Below, piece after piece: positions 10,700 through 22,249 of a DNA stretch of 64,000 nucleotides. Origin of the DNA: Lepus europaeus (taxonomy: Eukaryota > Chordata > Mammalia > Lagomorpha > Leporidae); contig NC_084835.1 of the NCBI RefSeq assembly GCF_033115175.1, forward strand, positions 25,005,858 through 25,069,857, given 5' to 3'. How positions within the stretch are numbered: position 1 is the first letter of the stretch; each line of letters begins with the position of its first letter. The notes beneath the pieces were generated by a model that saw nothing but the letters and a program-made list of their open reading frames with translations, made no database searches and was not told where the DNA came from. The position numbers and the translations under genes were made by a program.

Positions 10700-11119
10700 A
10701 TTGAAGTAAATATATGTAAAATAAATTACTGTTTTACCCACTTAAAGGTGTTCAATTCTCCAACATTAAGTTTATTCACATTATTGTATATCCATCTCCA
10801 TCATCCGTATCTAAAACTTTTCATCTTCTTTACCTGAAACTCTATACCAGTTAAACACTAACACCCCATTTCACTTTTTCTAAGTCCCTGGAAACTACCA
10901 TTCTGCTCTCTCTCTCTGTGAGTCTGAGTACTTCAGGGACATAATAATGGCGGAATCATACAAAAATTTCCTTTTGTGACTGGCTTATTTTATTTAGCAT
11001 AATATCTTTAAGGTTATCTATGTTGTAACTTGTCAAAAATTTTCTTCCAAGGCTGAGTAATATTCCATTCATCTGTTGATAATGTTTGGGTTGCTTTCAC
11101 CTTTTGATTGCTTTATAAT
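10700..11119 (-). mobile_element. Second ancient L1 3' end
   Basis: TTAAATTGAAGTAAATATAT and CCCACTTAAAGGTGTTCAAT match the complement of an old L1M-type 3' terminus. It then runs through ATTTAGCATAATATC and GGCTGAGTAATATTCCATTC. It begins exactly where the ORF2 reading of the 8585 element breaks off, so it is a separate insertion. Confidence 0.7.
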
Positions 11120-11472
11120 AAAAGATCTATTTCTTTGAAAGGTAGAAGATCAGAGAGAGAAAGAGGAGACAAGACTGTGTGTGTGTGTGTGTGTCTAAGA
11201 AAGAGAGGGAGAGGGAGAGGGAGAGGGAGAGGATTGAGCTCTTCCATCCTCTGAATCACTCTTCAAGTGGCTTCAGCAACCAAGGCTGGGCCAGGCTGAA
11301 GTGAGGGGCTAGGAACTCCATGTAGGTCTCCCACATGAGTGGCAGTGGCCCACTTAAGCCATCTTTTGCTGATTTTCCAGGTGCATTAGGAGGGAGCTGG
11401 ATCAGAAGCAGAGCTGCCAGGACTTGAACTGACATTCTGATATAGGATGCCAATTTTGCAAGTGACAGCTTG
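11120..11472 (-). mobile_element. C-SINE type A, diverged, with (GT)n
   Basis: GATCTATTTCTTTGAAAGGT start, a (TG)n run at about 11176-11194 and repeated GAGGGA in place of the (CT)n part. Body GGGAGCTGGATCAGAAGCAG. Confidence 0.8.
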
Positions 11473-11483
11473 CCTATTTGTTT

Positions 11484-11832
11484 TGTTTTAAGATTTTTAA
11501 AATTTGAAAGCCAGAGTTACACAGAAGGAGGGAGGGAGGGAAGGAGAGAGAGAGGGGCAGGGAGTAGATCAGTTTTCTGGTTGCTGGTTCGCTCTCCAGT
11601 GGTTGCAGTGGCCAGGGCCCAGGCAGGCTAAAGCAAGGAGCCAGGAGCTTCATCTGGGTCTCCCACATGGGTTGCAGTGATCCAGGCACTTGGGCCATCT
11701 TTTGCTGCGTTTCCCCAGGCAATTTGCAGGGATCTCGATTGGAAGTAGAGCAGCTGGGACACAAACTAACTCCCATATGGATTGTCAGTGTCTCAGGTGA
11801 TGGCATTTCCCACTATACCACAGTGCCGGCCC
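11484..11832 (-). mobile_element. C-SINE type A, diverged
   Basis: TTTTAAGATTTTTAAAATTT start, purine-rich GAGGGAGGGAGGGA, body CTTGGGCCATCTTTTGCTGC and head end CACAGTGCCGGCCCC. Confidence 0.88.
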
Positions 11833-11849
11833 CAGGTTTTCTTAGAAGT

Positions 11850-11974
11850 TCGTAGTCCTCCATATCCATGGTTTATATATCCATTCAACCAACAGCAGGT
11901 CAAAAGAGGTAGAGGAAATTTTGTCCCTATTAAACATATATAGATGTTTTTCTTATCAGCATCTGCTACCTACT
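11850..11974 (-). mobile_element. DNA-transposon-like fossil fragment
   Basis: TAGTCCTCCATATCCATGG, CATTCAACCAACAGCAG and TTAAACATATATAGATGTTT resemble a widespread mammalian non-autonomous DNA transposon (Tigger/mariner type) with CCTCYRTATCC...GATTCAACCAAC. Orientation and family are uncertain. Confidence 0.4.
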
Positions 11975-12212
11975 AATTGAATTCCCCAAATGCCTGTAGT
12001 GTCCTGGACTGGGCCATGTTGGAACCAGGAGCCAGAAACTCAATCCAGGTCTCCTACATAAGTGGCAGGAAACCAATCATCAATCACTTCAGCCATCAAC
12101 CCTGCTTCTCAGGGTCCCCATTAGCAGGAAGCTGGACTCGAGAGCTGAAGACATGTCTCAACCCAAGCACTTCAATGTAGGATGTGGGTGTATTAACCAT
12201 AGTGCCAGATGT
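11975..12212 (-). mobile_element. Old C-SINE fragment
   Basis: GAATTCCCCAAATGCCTGTA, CAGGTCTCCTACATAAGTGG, AGCAGGAAGCTGGACTCGAG and CATAGTGCCAGATG match the body and head of old SINE copies. The T-run/(GA)n end is missing. Confidence 0.75.
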
Positions 12213-12983
12213 TTGTTCCTGAGTGAGTTTTTAAAAGATCACTGTTAATTCTTTTATAATGTTTGGTGGAGTTCACCAGTATAGTCAAGCTGACACTCTA
12301 TCCAGTGATTTTAATGTTTCTGACAGAAACAGTGGGGAAACAGAGCCAAGCAGTCTGTTACGTAATATGTTTATTCTTTGTGATATGCCTACAAATGAAG
12401 AATAGGTCTGAAGAGAGTTCCATGATTATAGGGAGAAAGCTCTACTCTCTTTGAAACCCTTCTGCCTTTCTAGCTTTTTCTTCCCTCTTCTTTTTACATT
12501 AATTAAAAAAAAATCATTTGAAAGAAAGTCTAGAGGGAAGGAAATTATTAAAAATTCCTATAAGTTTTCTGAATAAACATGAAGCTCTCAATTTCAAATG
12601 GTGAAGGCTATGGTTAATTTTAGTGTTCTTTTTGGTGACAAAGGTTAAAAGACAAGAGTGATGAATATAAATTTAATTACAAGAGCCTCATTAAAGAAAT
12701 TGTTACAGTAGAATAACTGGCGATGTTAAATTCTTAAGTGCTCATGTGATTTATAAGCCATGTTTGCAGTTGTACTTGTTAATTTGTGTGTGCCTGCAAG
12801 GCTTTGAGGAAGATGTAGAACGTGAGCCTCCTGCTGCTCCCCTCCAGCAAAGAGTTCTATCCAATAAATCCTAGGGAATACCATTAATTTCTCACTTGGC
12901 ATTCAGAGAAGGATGCTGATGTGAGTATATGATGTATCTTAACATTTTCCAAATCTGTAAGTCATTAACTAATAGAATTTATA
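12213..12983. other. Unique intronic sequence
   Basis: No repeat, exon or RNA gene recognised. A 63-codon frame at 12263-12454 shows no family features. Confidence 0.45.
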
Positions 12984-12993
12984 CAACTGCCTT

Positions 12994-13297
12994 TAAAAAA
13001 AAAGATTTATTTATTTGAAAGAGAGAGGGACAGAGAGAGATTTTCCATCCTCTGGTTTACTCTCCAGATGGCTGCAATGGCTGTGGCTGAGCCAGGCCAA
13101 AGCCAGGAGCAAGGAGCTTCTTCCAGGTCTGTAACTTGGGTAGCAGAGGCTCAAGCATTTGGGCCATCTTCTGCTGCTTTTCCCAGGAGCATTAGCAGGG
13201 AGCTGAATCAGAAACAGCCAGGACTTGAACTGGCACCTGTATAGGATGTTGTTGTCAAAGGTGGTGGCTCTACCTGCTATACCACGACACTGGCCCC
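12994..13297 (-). mobile_element. C-SINE type A, left of shared-target pair
   Basis: TTTAAAAAAAAAGATTTATT start and head end CGACACTGGCCCC. Preceded by CAACTGCCTTTA (about 12984) and followed by AACTACTATTT (13298). Confidence 0.88.
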
Positions 13298-13307
13298 AAC
13301 TACTATT

Positions 13308-13628
13308 TTTTTTTTCAAGATTTTATTTATTTGAGAGGTAGAGTTAGAGAGAGGGAGACACAGAGATAAAGGTCTTCTATCTGCTAGTTCACTCTCCAAA
13401 CAGCCGCAACGGCTGGAGCTAGGCCATCTGAGGATAGGAATCAGGAGATTCTTCTGGATCTTCCATGTGGGCACAGGGAAGCAAGGACTTGGGACCGCCT
13501 TCCACTGCTGTCCCAGACCATTAGCAGAGAGCTGGATCAGAAGAGAAGTTGGGACATGGGCTGATGGCCATATGGGATGCCAGCGCTGTAAGTGGAGGCT
13601 TAGTCCACTATGCCACAGCACCAGCCCC
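13308..13628 (-). mobile_element. C-SINE type A, right of shared-target pair
   Basis: T-run/CAAGATTTTATTTATTTG start and CACAGCACCAGCCCC end. Followed by AACTGCTTTG at 13629, the third occurrence of the target motif that brackets both members of the pair. Confidence 0.88.
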
Positions 13629-13639
13629 AACTGCTTTGT

Positions 13640-13924
13640 TTTTTAAGTTTGTGTTCAAAATTTAGTTTTCCATTGGGAATTTAAAATATTTGCAGAAGAT
13701 TGGTAATGCTACAAGTACTTACAAATATTCCAAGAGAGTATAAGTTGCCAATAAGTAAGTTTGATGTCTTCAGTGGAGATCAGAAATAAATGTTTATGTA
13801 TATACAAATGCGAGTAGATTAATTCTGCATTTTTAAAAAATTTGAGTACCCAATCTATTATTATTTTTAAAATTTTATGGATCATGTATTTAGAGTCCAA
13901 TCTAAGGAATCTGCCTTGTCTTAG
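13640..13924. other. Unique intronic sequence
   Basis: AT-rich. Nothing recognised. Confidence 0.4.
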
Positions 13925-14390
13925 ATTTCATGTATTTGATGTATACTGATTTATGAACATCTTTAGGAATTTCCCACGCTACCATCCCTCCCACCACTGC
14001 TCCCACCCTTCCTCCTCTTTCGTCTCTTATTCTTTGTCAGTTTTTACAGTGTACTGCTTTCAGTTTACTTTAAGCTCATAAAACTAAACGTACACTAAGT
14101 AGTGAGTTCAACAAATAGTATGAAGAAAAAAACACTGTTACTCAACAGTAGTGACAAGGGCTTTAAACAATCACTGAAGCTCAAGTGTCCATTTCACTAA
14201 TATATATTACATTTTTTGTACTTTGTTACCACAGATCAGGAAAAACATATGGTATTTATCTTTTCTGGACTGGTTTATTTTAATAAGTGTAATGATTTTT
14301 GGTTGCATCCATTTGGTTGGAAAAGACAGGATTTTTCTTTTTTATGGCTGAGTTGTGTTCCATAATGTATATACGCCATATTTTCTTCAT

Positions 14391-14844
14391 CTAGTTATCA
14401 GTTGGTGGACATCTGGGTTGAATCCATATCTTAGCTGCTGTGAATTGACCTGCAGTGAACAAGGGGGTACAGGTAACTCTTTCATATGCTGATTTCATTT
14501 TATTTGGGTAAATTCCCAGAAATGGGATTACTGAGTCATATGGTAGATCTGTTTTCAGATTTCTGAGGTGTCTCCATACTGTCTTCCACAATGGATGCAC
14601 CATTTTACATTCCTACCAATAGTGGATTAGGGTACCTTTTTCTCCAAACCCTCACCAGTGTTTCTGTATGAGAACCATTCTGACTGGGGTGAGGTAAACT
14701 ACCTCATTGTGGTTTTGATTTGTATTTCCCTGATGGCTAGTGATCCTGAGCATCTTTTCATGTGTCTGTTGGCCATTTGAATTTCCACTTTTTTTTTAAA
14801 AGATTTATTTATTTATTTGCAAGTCAGAGTTACACAAAGAGAGG

Positions 14845-14883
<39 letters not shown>

Positions 14884-16598
14884 TCTTCCATCTGCTGGTT
14901 CACTCCCCAATTGGCCGCAATGGCCAGAGCTGTGCCGATTTGAAACCAGGAGGCAAGAGCTTCTTCTGGGTCTCCCACGTGGGTGCAGGGGCCCAAGGAC
15001 TTGGGCCATCTTCTACTGCTTTCCCAGGCCATAGCAAAAAGCTGGATTGGAAGTGGAGCAGCCGGGTCTTGAAACGGCACACATATGGGATGCTGGCACT
15101 TCAGGCCAGGGCGTTAACCCACTGCGCCACAGCGCAGGCCCCTGAATTTCCTCTTTTGAAAAACACTGGTTCGAGTCCTTAGTCCATTTCTTAACTGGAT
15201 TGTTTGTTTTGTTGTTGTTGAGTTTCTTGAATTCTTTATAGATTCTGCATAGTAATTCTTTATCAGTCTCATGGTTGGCAAATATTTTCTCCCATTTTAT
15301 CAGTTGCCTCTTCATGTTGCTGAGTGTTTCTTTCACATAGAAACACTATGTGAAATGCTTGATGTAATCCCATTCCATTTGTCAATTTTGGCTTTGATTG
15401 TCTGTTTCTCTGGGGTCTTTCGAAGAAGTCCTTACCTATGCCAATGTTTTGCAGAGTTTCCCCAATGTTCTCTAGTAATTTGATGGTATCAGGTCGTAGA
15501 TTCATGTCCTTGATATATTTTGCGTGGATTTTTGTGTACAGTAGGGATCTTCTTTCATAATTCTGCATGCAGAGATCTAGTTTTCCCAGCAGCATTTGTT
15601 GAAAGTACTGTCCTTGCTCCAGGGATTGATTTTAGCTCCTTTATCAAAGATAGATTGCTTGTAGATGTGTGGATTGATTTCTGGAGTTTCTATTCTATTA
15701 CATAGGGCTACACATCTATTTTTTTTGCCAATACCAGACTGATTTGATTAAAACTGTCCTGTAGTATATCTTGAAATCTGGTATTGTGATGCCTCTGGCT
15801 TTGTTTTTGTTGTATAAGATTGCTTAGCTATTTGGTGTTTCTTGTGTTTCCATATGAATTTTAATGTTTTTTCTAGATCTGAGAAGAATGTCATTGGTAT
15901 TTTTATTGGGAACACATTTAATCTGTAACTTACTTTTGGTAATATGGACATTTTGATGATATTAATTTTTCAAATCCACAATCACGAAAGTTTTTTCCAT
16001 TTTTTATATCTCCTATTTCTTTCTTTAATGTTTTCATTGTAGAGGTCTTTGAGCTCCTTGGTTAAATTTATTACAAGATATTTTATTATTTTTTGTAGGT
16101 ATTGTGAATAGGATTAATCTTGGAATTTTTTTTCCACCATGGCATTGTCTGTGTATACCAAGGCCATTGATTTTTTGTGTGAAAATTTTGTATCCTGCCA
16201 CTTTACCAAATTCTTTTATGAGTTTCATTAATCTCTTAGTGGAGTCTCTTGGTTCCCATATGTATAGAATAGTGTCATTTGCAGATAGGGATTTTTGATT
16301 CCTCCTTTCTTATTTGTATCCCTTTGATTTCTTTTTCTTGCCTAATAGCTCTTGCATAAACTTCCAGAACTATATTGAATAACAATGGTGAGAGTTAGCA
16401 TCTTTGATTGTGGATCTCAGTGCAAATGCTTCCTACTTTTCCCCATTGAATAAGATGCTGTCTGTGAGTTGGTGATGAATTGGTTTGACTATTGAGAAAT
16501 ATTCCTCCTATACCCAATTTGCTTAGGGTTTTCATCATGAGAGGATGTTGTATTTTATCAACTGCTTTCTCTGCATCTGTTGAGATAAACTGTAGCAT
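14391..16598 (-). pseudogene. L1 ORF2 C-terminal and RT region, decayed
   Basis: Minus-strand pieces include [20 protein letters not shown] at about 14391-14603, a stretch around 15269-15595 with [40 protein letters not shown] at 15748-15951, and [20 protein letters not shown] from the RT palm at 16395-16598. Several frames and stops are needed to connect them. A type A SINE separates the first two pieces. It cannot encode an active enzyme. Confidence 0.85.
14791..15142 (-). mobile_element. C-SINE type A inside L1 ORF2
   Basis: Nearly consensus, with (GA)n at about 14849-14880 and head GCGCCACAGCGCAGGCCCC. TSD TGAATTTCCACT at 14778 and TGAATTTCCTCT at 15143 restores the L1 reading. Confidence 0.92.
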
Positions 16599-16833
16599 TT
16601 TTGTTTTTAAGTTTGTTAATGTGATATTTCACATTTACTGATTTGCGAATGTTAAACCATTCCTGCATACCAGGGATAAATCCCACTTGGTCTGGGTGAA
16701 TGATCTTTCTGATGTATTACTGGATCAATTGACTAGTATTTTGTTTAGAATTTTTGCTCTATGTTGATCAGCAATATTGGTTTATAGTTCTCTTTCTCTG
16801 TTTTATCTTTTCTCTGGTTTAGGAATGAGGGTG

Positions 16834-17171
16834 TGGGGACGGCGCCCTGGCACACTGGGTTAATCCTCTGCCTGCAGTGCCAGCATCCCATATGCGCACT
16901 GGTTCTAGTCCTGGCTGCTCCTCTTCCAGTCCAGCTCTCTGCTGTGGCCTAGGAAGGCAGTGGAGGATGGCCTAAGTGGTTGGGCCCCTGCACCGGCATG
17001 GGAGATCAGGAGAAGCACCTGACTCCCGGCTTCGGATTGGCATAGCTCCGGCCATTGGAGCCATTTGGGGAGTGAAGCAACAAAAGGAAGACCTTTCTCT
17101 CTCTCTCTCTCTCTCACTCTCTCACTGTAACTCTGTCAAATAAATTAAAAAGAAAAACTTAAAAAAAAAAG
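16834..17171 (+). mobile_element. C-SINE type B-like, plus strand, inside L1
   Basis: GGGGACGGCGCCCTGGCACA head with CTGGGTTAATCCTCTGCC, body CCAGCTCTCTGCTGTGGCCT, (CT)n, and TGTAACTCTGTCAAATAAAT tail. TSD GAATGAGGGT at 16823-16832 and AAATGAGGGT at 17172-17181. It carries features of both types A and B. Confidence 0.88.
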
Positions 17172-17621
17172 AAATGAGGGTTATACTGCTTTCATAGAAG
17201 GAGTTTGGGAGGATTCCCTCCCTTTCAATTGTTTTGAATATCGAGAAGAGAATTGGAATTAGTTCTTCTTTAAATATCTGATAGAATTCAGCAGCAAAGA
17301 CATTGTTCTTGGCTTTTCTTTGTTGGAAGGGTCTTTATTACTGATTTAGTTTCTGTCTTGGTTTATTGGGCTTTTTAGGGTTTCTGTTTCTTCATGACTC
17401 AATTTTGTTAGATTGCACGTGTCCAGGAATCTGCCCATTTCTTCTGGATTTTTCGATTTCTTTTTAGTAATTACTGATGATTGTTTTTAGTTGTGTGTCA
17501 TCTGTTGTTACATTTACTTTTTCATCTTTGATTCTATTGATCTGGGTCTTCTTTTTTTGGTTAGTTGGGCCAGTAGTGTGTCAATTTTGTGTGTGTTTTC
17601 AAAAAACCAGTTCTTTGCTGA

Positions 17622-17946
17622 TTTTTTTTTTAAAAGATTTATTTATTTGAAAGTCAGAGTTACACAGAGAGAGGAGAGGCAGAGAAAGGTCTTCCATCTG
17701 CTGGTTCACTCCCCAGTTGGCTTTAAGGGCCAAGCTGAGCTGATCCAAAGCCAGGAGCCAGGAGCTTCCTCTTCTGTGTCTCCATTTGGGTACAGGGGCC
17801 CAAGCACTTGGGACATCTTGTACTGCTTTCCCAGGCAATAGCAGAGAGCTGGATCAGAACTGGAGCAGCCGGGACACAAACTGGTGCCCAAATGGGATGC
17901 TGGCACTGCAGGCAGTGGCTTTACCTGCTATGCCATAGCGCCAGCC
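17622..17946 (-). mobile_element. C-SINE type A inside L1
   Basis: T-run/AAAAGATTTATTTATTTGAA start and head GCCATAGCGCCAGCC. The L1 reading continues on both sides, but no clear TSD was read. Confidence 0.88.
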
Positions 17947-18534
17947 TCTCCCTGCTCTTTAGTATTGGTTTTTTTTTTTTGTTTCAGTTTTGTTTATTTC
18001 TGCTCTAAATTCAATTATTTCTTTCCTCCTTCTAATTTGAGCTGGTTTGTTGTTGTTTTTGTAGGTTCTTAGGATACATGGGTAGTTCCTTTATTTGGTA
18101 CCTTTCTAATTTCTTGTTGTAGGCACAAATTGCTGTAAAGTTCCCTCTTAACACTGCTTTTGCTGTATCCCTTGTTTTGACACATTGTATTGTCATCTTC
18201 ATTTGTTTCTAGAAATTTTTTGACTTCTCTTGTTATTTCTTCTATACCCACTGTTTATTCAGGAGCATGTTGTTCTGTCCCCATGTGTTCACATATGTTC
18301 TAGAGATTCTTGAGTTGTTAATTTCCAGCTTCATTCCATTGTGGTCAGAAAAGATGCATGGTATGATTTTGATATTTTTAATTTGCTGAGACTTGCTTTT
18401 TAGACTGCCATATCATCTCATTTATCCTAGAGAAGTTCCATGTCCTGATGTATGTTATGCAACTGTGGAATGAAAAGTGCAGTAGATATCAGGTCCAAGT
18501 GGTCCATAGCATAGATTAGCTCTGTTGTTTTTTT

Positions 18535-18884
18535 TTATTTATTTTTTTTTTATTTTTTTTGACAGGCAGAGTGGACAGTGAGAGAGAGAGACAGAGAGAA
18601 AGGTCTTCCTTTGCCGTTGGTTCACCCTCCAATGGCCGCCGCGGTAGCGCGCTGCGGCCGGCGCACCGCGCTGTTCCGATGGCAGGAGCCAGGTGCTTCT
18701 CCTGGTCTCCCATGGGGTGCAGAGCCCAAACTTGGGCCATCCTCCACTGCACTCCCTGGCCACAGCAGAGAGCTGGCCTGGAAGAGGGGCAACCGGGACA
18801 GGGTCGGTGCCCCGACCGGGACTAGAACCCGGTGTGCCGGCGCCGCAAGGCGGAGGATTAGCCTGTTGAGCCACGGCGCCGGCC
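18535..18884 (-). mobile_element. C-SINE type B, young, inside L1
   Basis: GACAGGCAGAGTGGACAGTG start, CpG-rich GGCCGCCGCGGTAGCGCGC and head CACGGCGCCGGCC. TSD AGCTCTGTTGTTTTTTT at 18518-18534 and 18885-18901, identical over 17 bp. Confidence 0.95.
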
Positions 18885-19290
18885 AGCTCTGTTGTTTTTT
18901 TATTGATTTTCTGTCTCGTTGATCTTTCTGTTGATGAATTTGTGGTGTTGAAGTCCCTCATTACTATTGTACTGGAGTCTGTGTCTCCTTTAGGGCTATT
19001 AACATTAGTTTCAAATAGCCAGGTGCCCTGGCATTGAGTACATATACAATTAATTTAGTCACATCTTCCTGTTGAATTGATCCCTTAACCATTTCATAGT
19101 GCCCTCCTTTGTCTTTTTAAACATTTTTGTGTGAAAGTTTATTTTATCTGCTGTTAGGTTGGCTACATGTGTTCATTTCTCTTTTCCCTTAGCATGGAAT
19201 ATCTTTCCATCCTTTCAATTTCAGTCCATGTATTTCTTTGTTGGTGAGATATGTTTCTTGTAGGCTACAAATTGATGCCTCTTGTTTTTT

Positions 19291-19633
19291 TTTTTTTTTT
19301 TTTTACAGGCAGAGTGGACAGTGAGAGAGAGAGAGACAGAGAGAAAGGTCTTCCTTTTGCCGTTGGTTCACCCTCCAATGGCTACCGCGGTAGGCGCGCT
19401 GTGGCCGGCGCACCGCACTGATCCGATGGCAGGAGCCAGGTGCTTTTCCTGGTCTCCCATGGGGTGCAGGGCCCAAGCACTTGGGCCATCCTCCACTGCA
19501 CTCCCTGGCCACAGCAGAGAGCTGGCCTGGAAGAGGGGCAACCGGGACAGGATCGGTGCCCCGACTGGGACTAGAACCCGGCGTGCCGGCGCCGCAAGGC
19601 GGAGGATTAGCCTGTTGAGCCGTGGCGCCGGCC
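19291..19633 (-). mobile_element. C-SINE type B, young, inside L1
   Basis: Near consensus. TSD TGATGCCTCTTGTTTTTT at 19273-19290 and 19634-19651, identical over 18 bp. The head ends GTGGCGCCGGCC. Confidence 0.95.
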
Positions 19634-20637
19634 TGATGCCTCTTGTTTTTTAATCCATTCAGCCATTGTGTATCTTTTAATTGGAGAGTTTAGGCCATTT
19701 ACATTCAAGGTTACTACTGATAAGTAATGACTTGGCCCTGCCATTTTTCATAAATGTTTCTATTGTTTATTTTGGATTTCCTTTGTAGTTTTACTGGGAG
19801 ATCTTTGGCCTTCACATTCTTTCATAATGATGACTGTCTTTTTGTGTTTTTGTGTACAGCACTTCCTTAAGCATCTTTTGTGAGGCTGGATGAGTGTGAC
19901 CAGTTCTTTCAATTTCTGTTTACTATGGAAGGTCTATTTCACTTTCATTCATAATTGAGAGCTTTGCTGGGTATTCTGGGTTAATAGTTTCTTTTCTCTT
20001 AAGACTTGGACTCTATCTCTCCATTCTCTCCTAGCCTGTAGGATTCTGATGAGAAGTCAGCTGTGAGTCTAATTGGAGATCCTCTGAAAGTAATCGGGTT
20101 TCTCTTGTGCACATTTTAGAATCTTTTCTTTGTGTTTTACTGTGGAGAGTTTGACTACAGTGTGTCATGATTAAGTTCTTGTCTGATCATGTCTATAAGG
20201 AGTTCTATATGCCTTGTTACTTGCACGTCCCTTTCTCCAAATTATGGAGGTTTTCTGTAATTATTTCACTGAAAAAGCATTCTGATTTATTCTTTGTTTC
20301 CACACATTCAGGAACTCTTAAGATCCGTATGTTGGGTCATTTGATAAATAAATCTCCAACACTGTTTTTAATTTTTCTGATTTCTTCTCTCTCTCTCTCT
20401 TTTAATTTTTTTGGTCTGATTGAAAAATTTCCAAAGACTTGTTTTCTAGTTCGGATAGTCTTTCTTCTCTCTCACTCTTGCCTGAGAGTGTACTTCCTCT
20501 ACTTTTTTTTCCCCACTATTTACCTCTAGCCTAGAGTGGTACACCTTTTCCATATTCTGCCATCTTGGAATCTTGTATGTTGTTTTCTTCACAACTGAAA
20601 GGTTTCATGTCTTTTAGGAAATGTCCCCCTCCTTTGC

Positions 20638-20900
20638 ATTATTATACATATTTCAGAATCAAAGTATTTCTATAAAAATCCATTGGAATTTTGGGTAGAA
20701 TTGCATAGTTTAATGATTAATTTGTGGAAGATCTATATTTTATACTATTAAGTCTTCAATCTATTAATATGTATTTCTTCATTAATTATGCTTTTGATGC
20801 CTGCTGTACAGTTTTCTGTGCAGAATTCAGTATGTCCCATTAGATTCATTCCTAGTTACTTGGCATTTTTGATGTTATAAATGATATATTTTATTTTTTA
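20638..20900 (-). mobile_element. Ancient L1 ORF2 continuation
   Basis: ATTTCAGAATCAAAGTATTT and TTGGAATTTTGGGTAGAATT resume the ORF2 complement exactly where it stopped near 10695. CTAGTTACTTGGCATTTTTG follows in the expected order. The same old element continues at 21540, 21980, 22585, 23405 and 23932. Confidence 0.75.
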
Positions 20901-20914
20901 TTTTAATATAAAAA

Positions 20915-21080
20915 TTTGTTTTTTTTTTACTTTTTTTGAGATACCATTTTAAATTTATATTATAGTAAAAGGCTTAATATGCCACTAAATGAAGAGTTCA
21001 ATGAATGTAAAAATATTGGCAGGAATATAGGCAAGGACTATAAACAATCAAATTCAAAGATGTCTATTTTACTAAATGAT
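20915..21080 (-). mobile_element. Truncated L1 3' end fragment
   Basis: AGTTCAATGAATGTAAAAAT and GACTATAAACAATCAAATTC correspond to the older L1 3' UTR seen at about 14100-14200 and 59000-59100. It interrupts the ancient L1. Confidence 0.6.
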
Positions 21081-21242
21081 TTTTAAAAGTTTGGTTTTCT
21101 AACTGTTGGTATACAGGCTTGAAAATTACTCATATTGTATCAAATGTTTATTGTAATAAACTATGTCTGGGTTCTTTTGCATTTTTTACATATACAGTCA
21201 GAACTGCAGAGTTTTAGTTTGTACTTCTAGACATTGTATGTT

Positions 21243-21534
21243 TTTAAAAAGTTATTATTTTTAAAATTTATTTGAAAGGCAAAGTTAGAAATCACTCCCC
21301 AAATGGCCACAGTGGCCGGGGATGGACCATGCTCAAGCCAGGAACTAGGAGCTTCTTCTGAGTCTTCCATGTGAGTGCAGGGGCCCAACTACTTGGGCCA
21401 TCCTTTTCTGCTTTTCCAGGTGCATAGTCAGGGAGCTGGATTGGAAATGGAGCAGCCGGGATTTGAACCTGCACCCGTATGGGGTGGTGGTGTTGCGGGC
21501 TCCAGCTTAACCTGCTGTGCTACAGCACTAACTC
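21243..21534 (-). mobile_element. C-SINE type A, internally deleted
   Basis: Goes from GAAAGGCAAAGTTAGAAATC straight to CACTCCCCAAATGGCC, so the (GA)n part is missing. Possible TSD CTAGACATTGTAT / CCAGACATGTAAT. Confidence 0.83.
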
Positions 21535-21539
21535 CCAGA

Positions 21540-21664
21540 CATGTAATTTTTTTTTCCTGCTTTACTTGTACTGGTTGGCCCTCTAGTACAACAATGAATA
21601 GTTAGGATGATAATGGATATACTCTTCTGGTTCCTAACCTTAGTGATAAAATTCCTGTTCAGTC
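21540..21664 (-). mobile_element. Ancient L1 ORF2 fragment
   Basis: Complement of the ORF2 RT region (GGCCCTCTAGTACAACAATG, GGTTCCTAACCTTAGTGATA) between two SINEs. Confidence 0.65.
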
Positions 21665-21979
21665 TTTTTTTTTTTATTATTTATTTTATTCATTTGAAAG
21701 GCAGAGAGAGAGGGAGAGAGAGAGCTTCCAACGGCTGGTTCTCTCCCCAAATGGTTGCGCTGCTAGGGCTGGGCCAGGCTGAAGCCAGGAGGCTGTGACT
21801 CCATCCAGGTCTCCCATGTGGGTAGCAGTTAACCAAGTACTTAGGCTATCTTTTGCCACCTCCTGGGTGCATTAGAGGGAGCAGGATCGTAAGTGGAGCA
21901 CCCACAACTTGAACCAGTGCTCAAATGGGTTTCTGGCATCATAGGTAGTGTCTTAACCTGCTGCACCACAACACCGACC
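21665..21979 (-). mobile_element. C-SINE type A, diverged
   Basis: T-run/ATTATTTATTTTATTCATTT start, GGGCTGGGCCAGGCTGAAGC body and CACAACACCGACCCC head end. Confidence 0.85.
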
Positions 21980-22249
21980 CCAGTGTTTAGTTTGTCAGTG
22001 TATATGGTGTTTGCCATACACAGCATGTAGATACCCTTTATCAGATTAAGGAAGGTCCCTTCTAAGTTAAGAATTTTTGACTGAAGTTGATACTGAATTT
22101 TGTCAAGTACTTTTTCTTCCCCCATCTACTGAGATGGTCATATAATTTTTAAAATTAATTTTCTATTGCTAAGCTGCTTGGAATTCTTGGAATAAACCCA
22201 AATTGTTCATGATCCATCATTCTTTTTATTCATAGTTGGATTTTCCTTC
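21980..22249 (-). mobile_element. Ancient L1 ORF2 fragment
   Basis: Complement of the L1 RT region, e.g. AATTTTGTCAAGTACTTTTT, CATCTACTGAGATGGTCATA and AATAAACCCAAATTG. Confidence 0.72.

Larger units (their letters stand above)
13925..20572 (-). mobile_element. Older near-full-length L1, minus strand, five SINE inserts
   Basis: Read on the minus strand, the 3' UTR ends near 13925, ORF2 occupies roughly 14390-19000 and ORF1 remnants lie at about 19860-20400. The + strand at 20551-20572 reads CATATTCTGCCATCTTGGAA, the complement of an L1 5' start (TTCCAAGATGGCAGAAT). Frames are broken throughout. After removing the SINEs at 14791, 16834, 17622, 18535 and 19291 about 4.9 kb remains, and most of the ORF1 N-terminal/5' UTR region is missing. 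Confidence 0.88.

Noticed and set aside
20167..20529. 120-codon plus-strand open frame
   Set aside because: It is the antisense reading of L1 ORF1 remnants.
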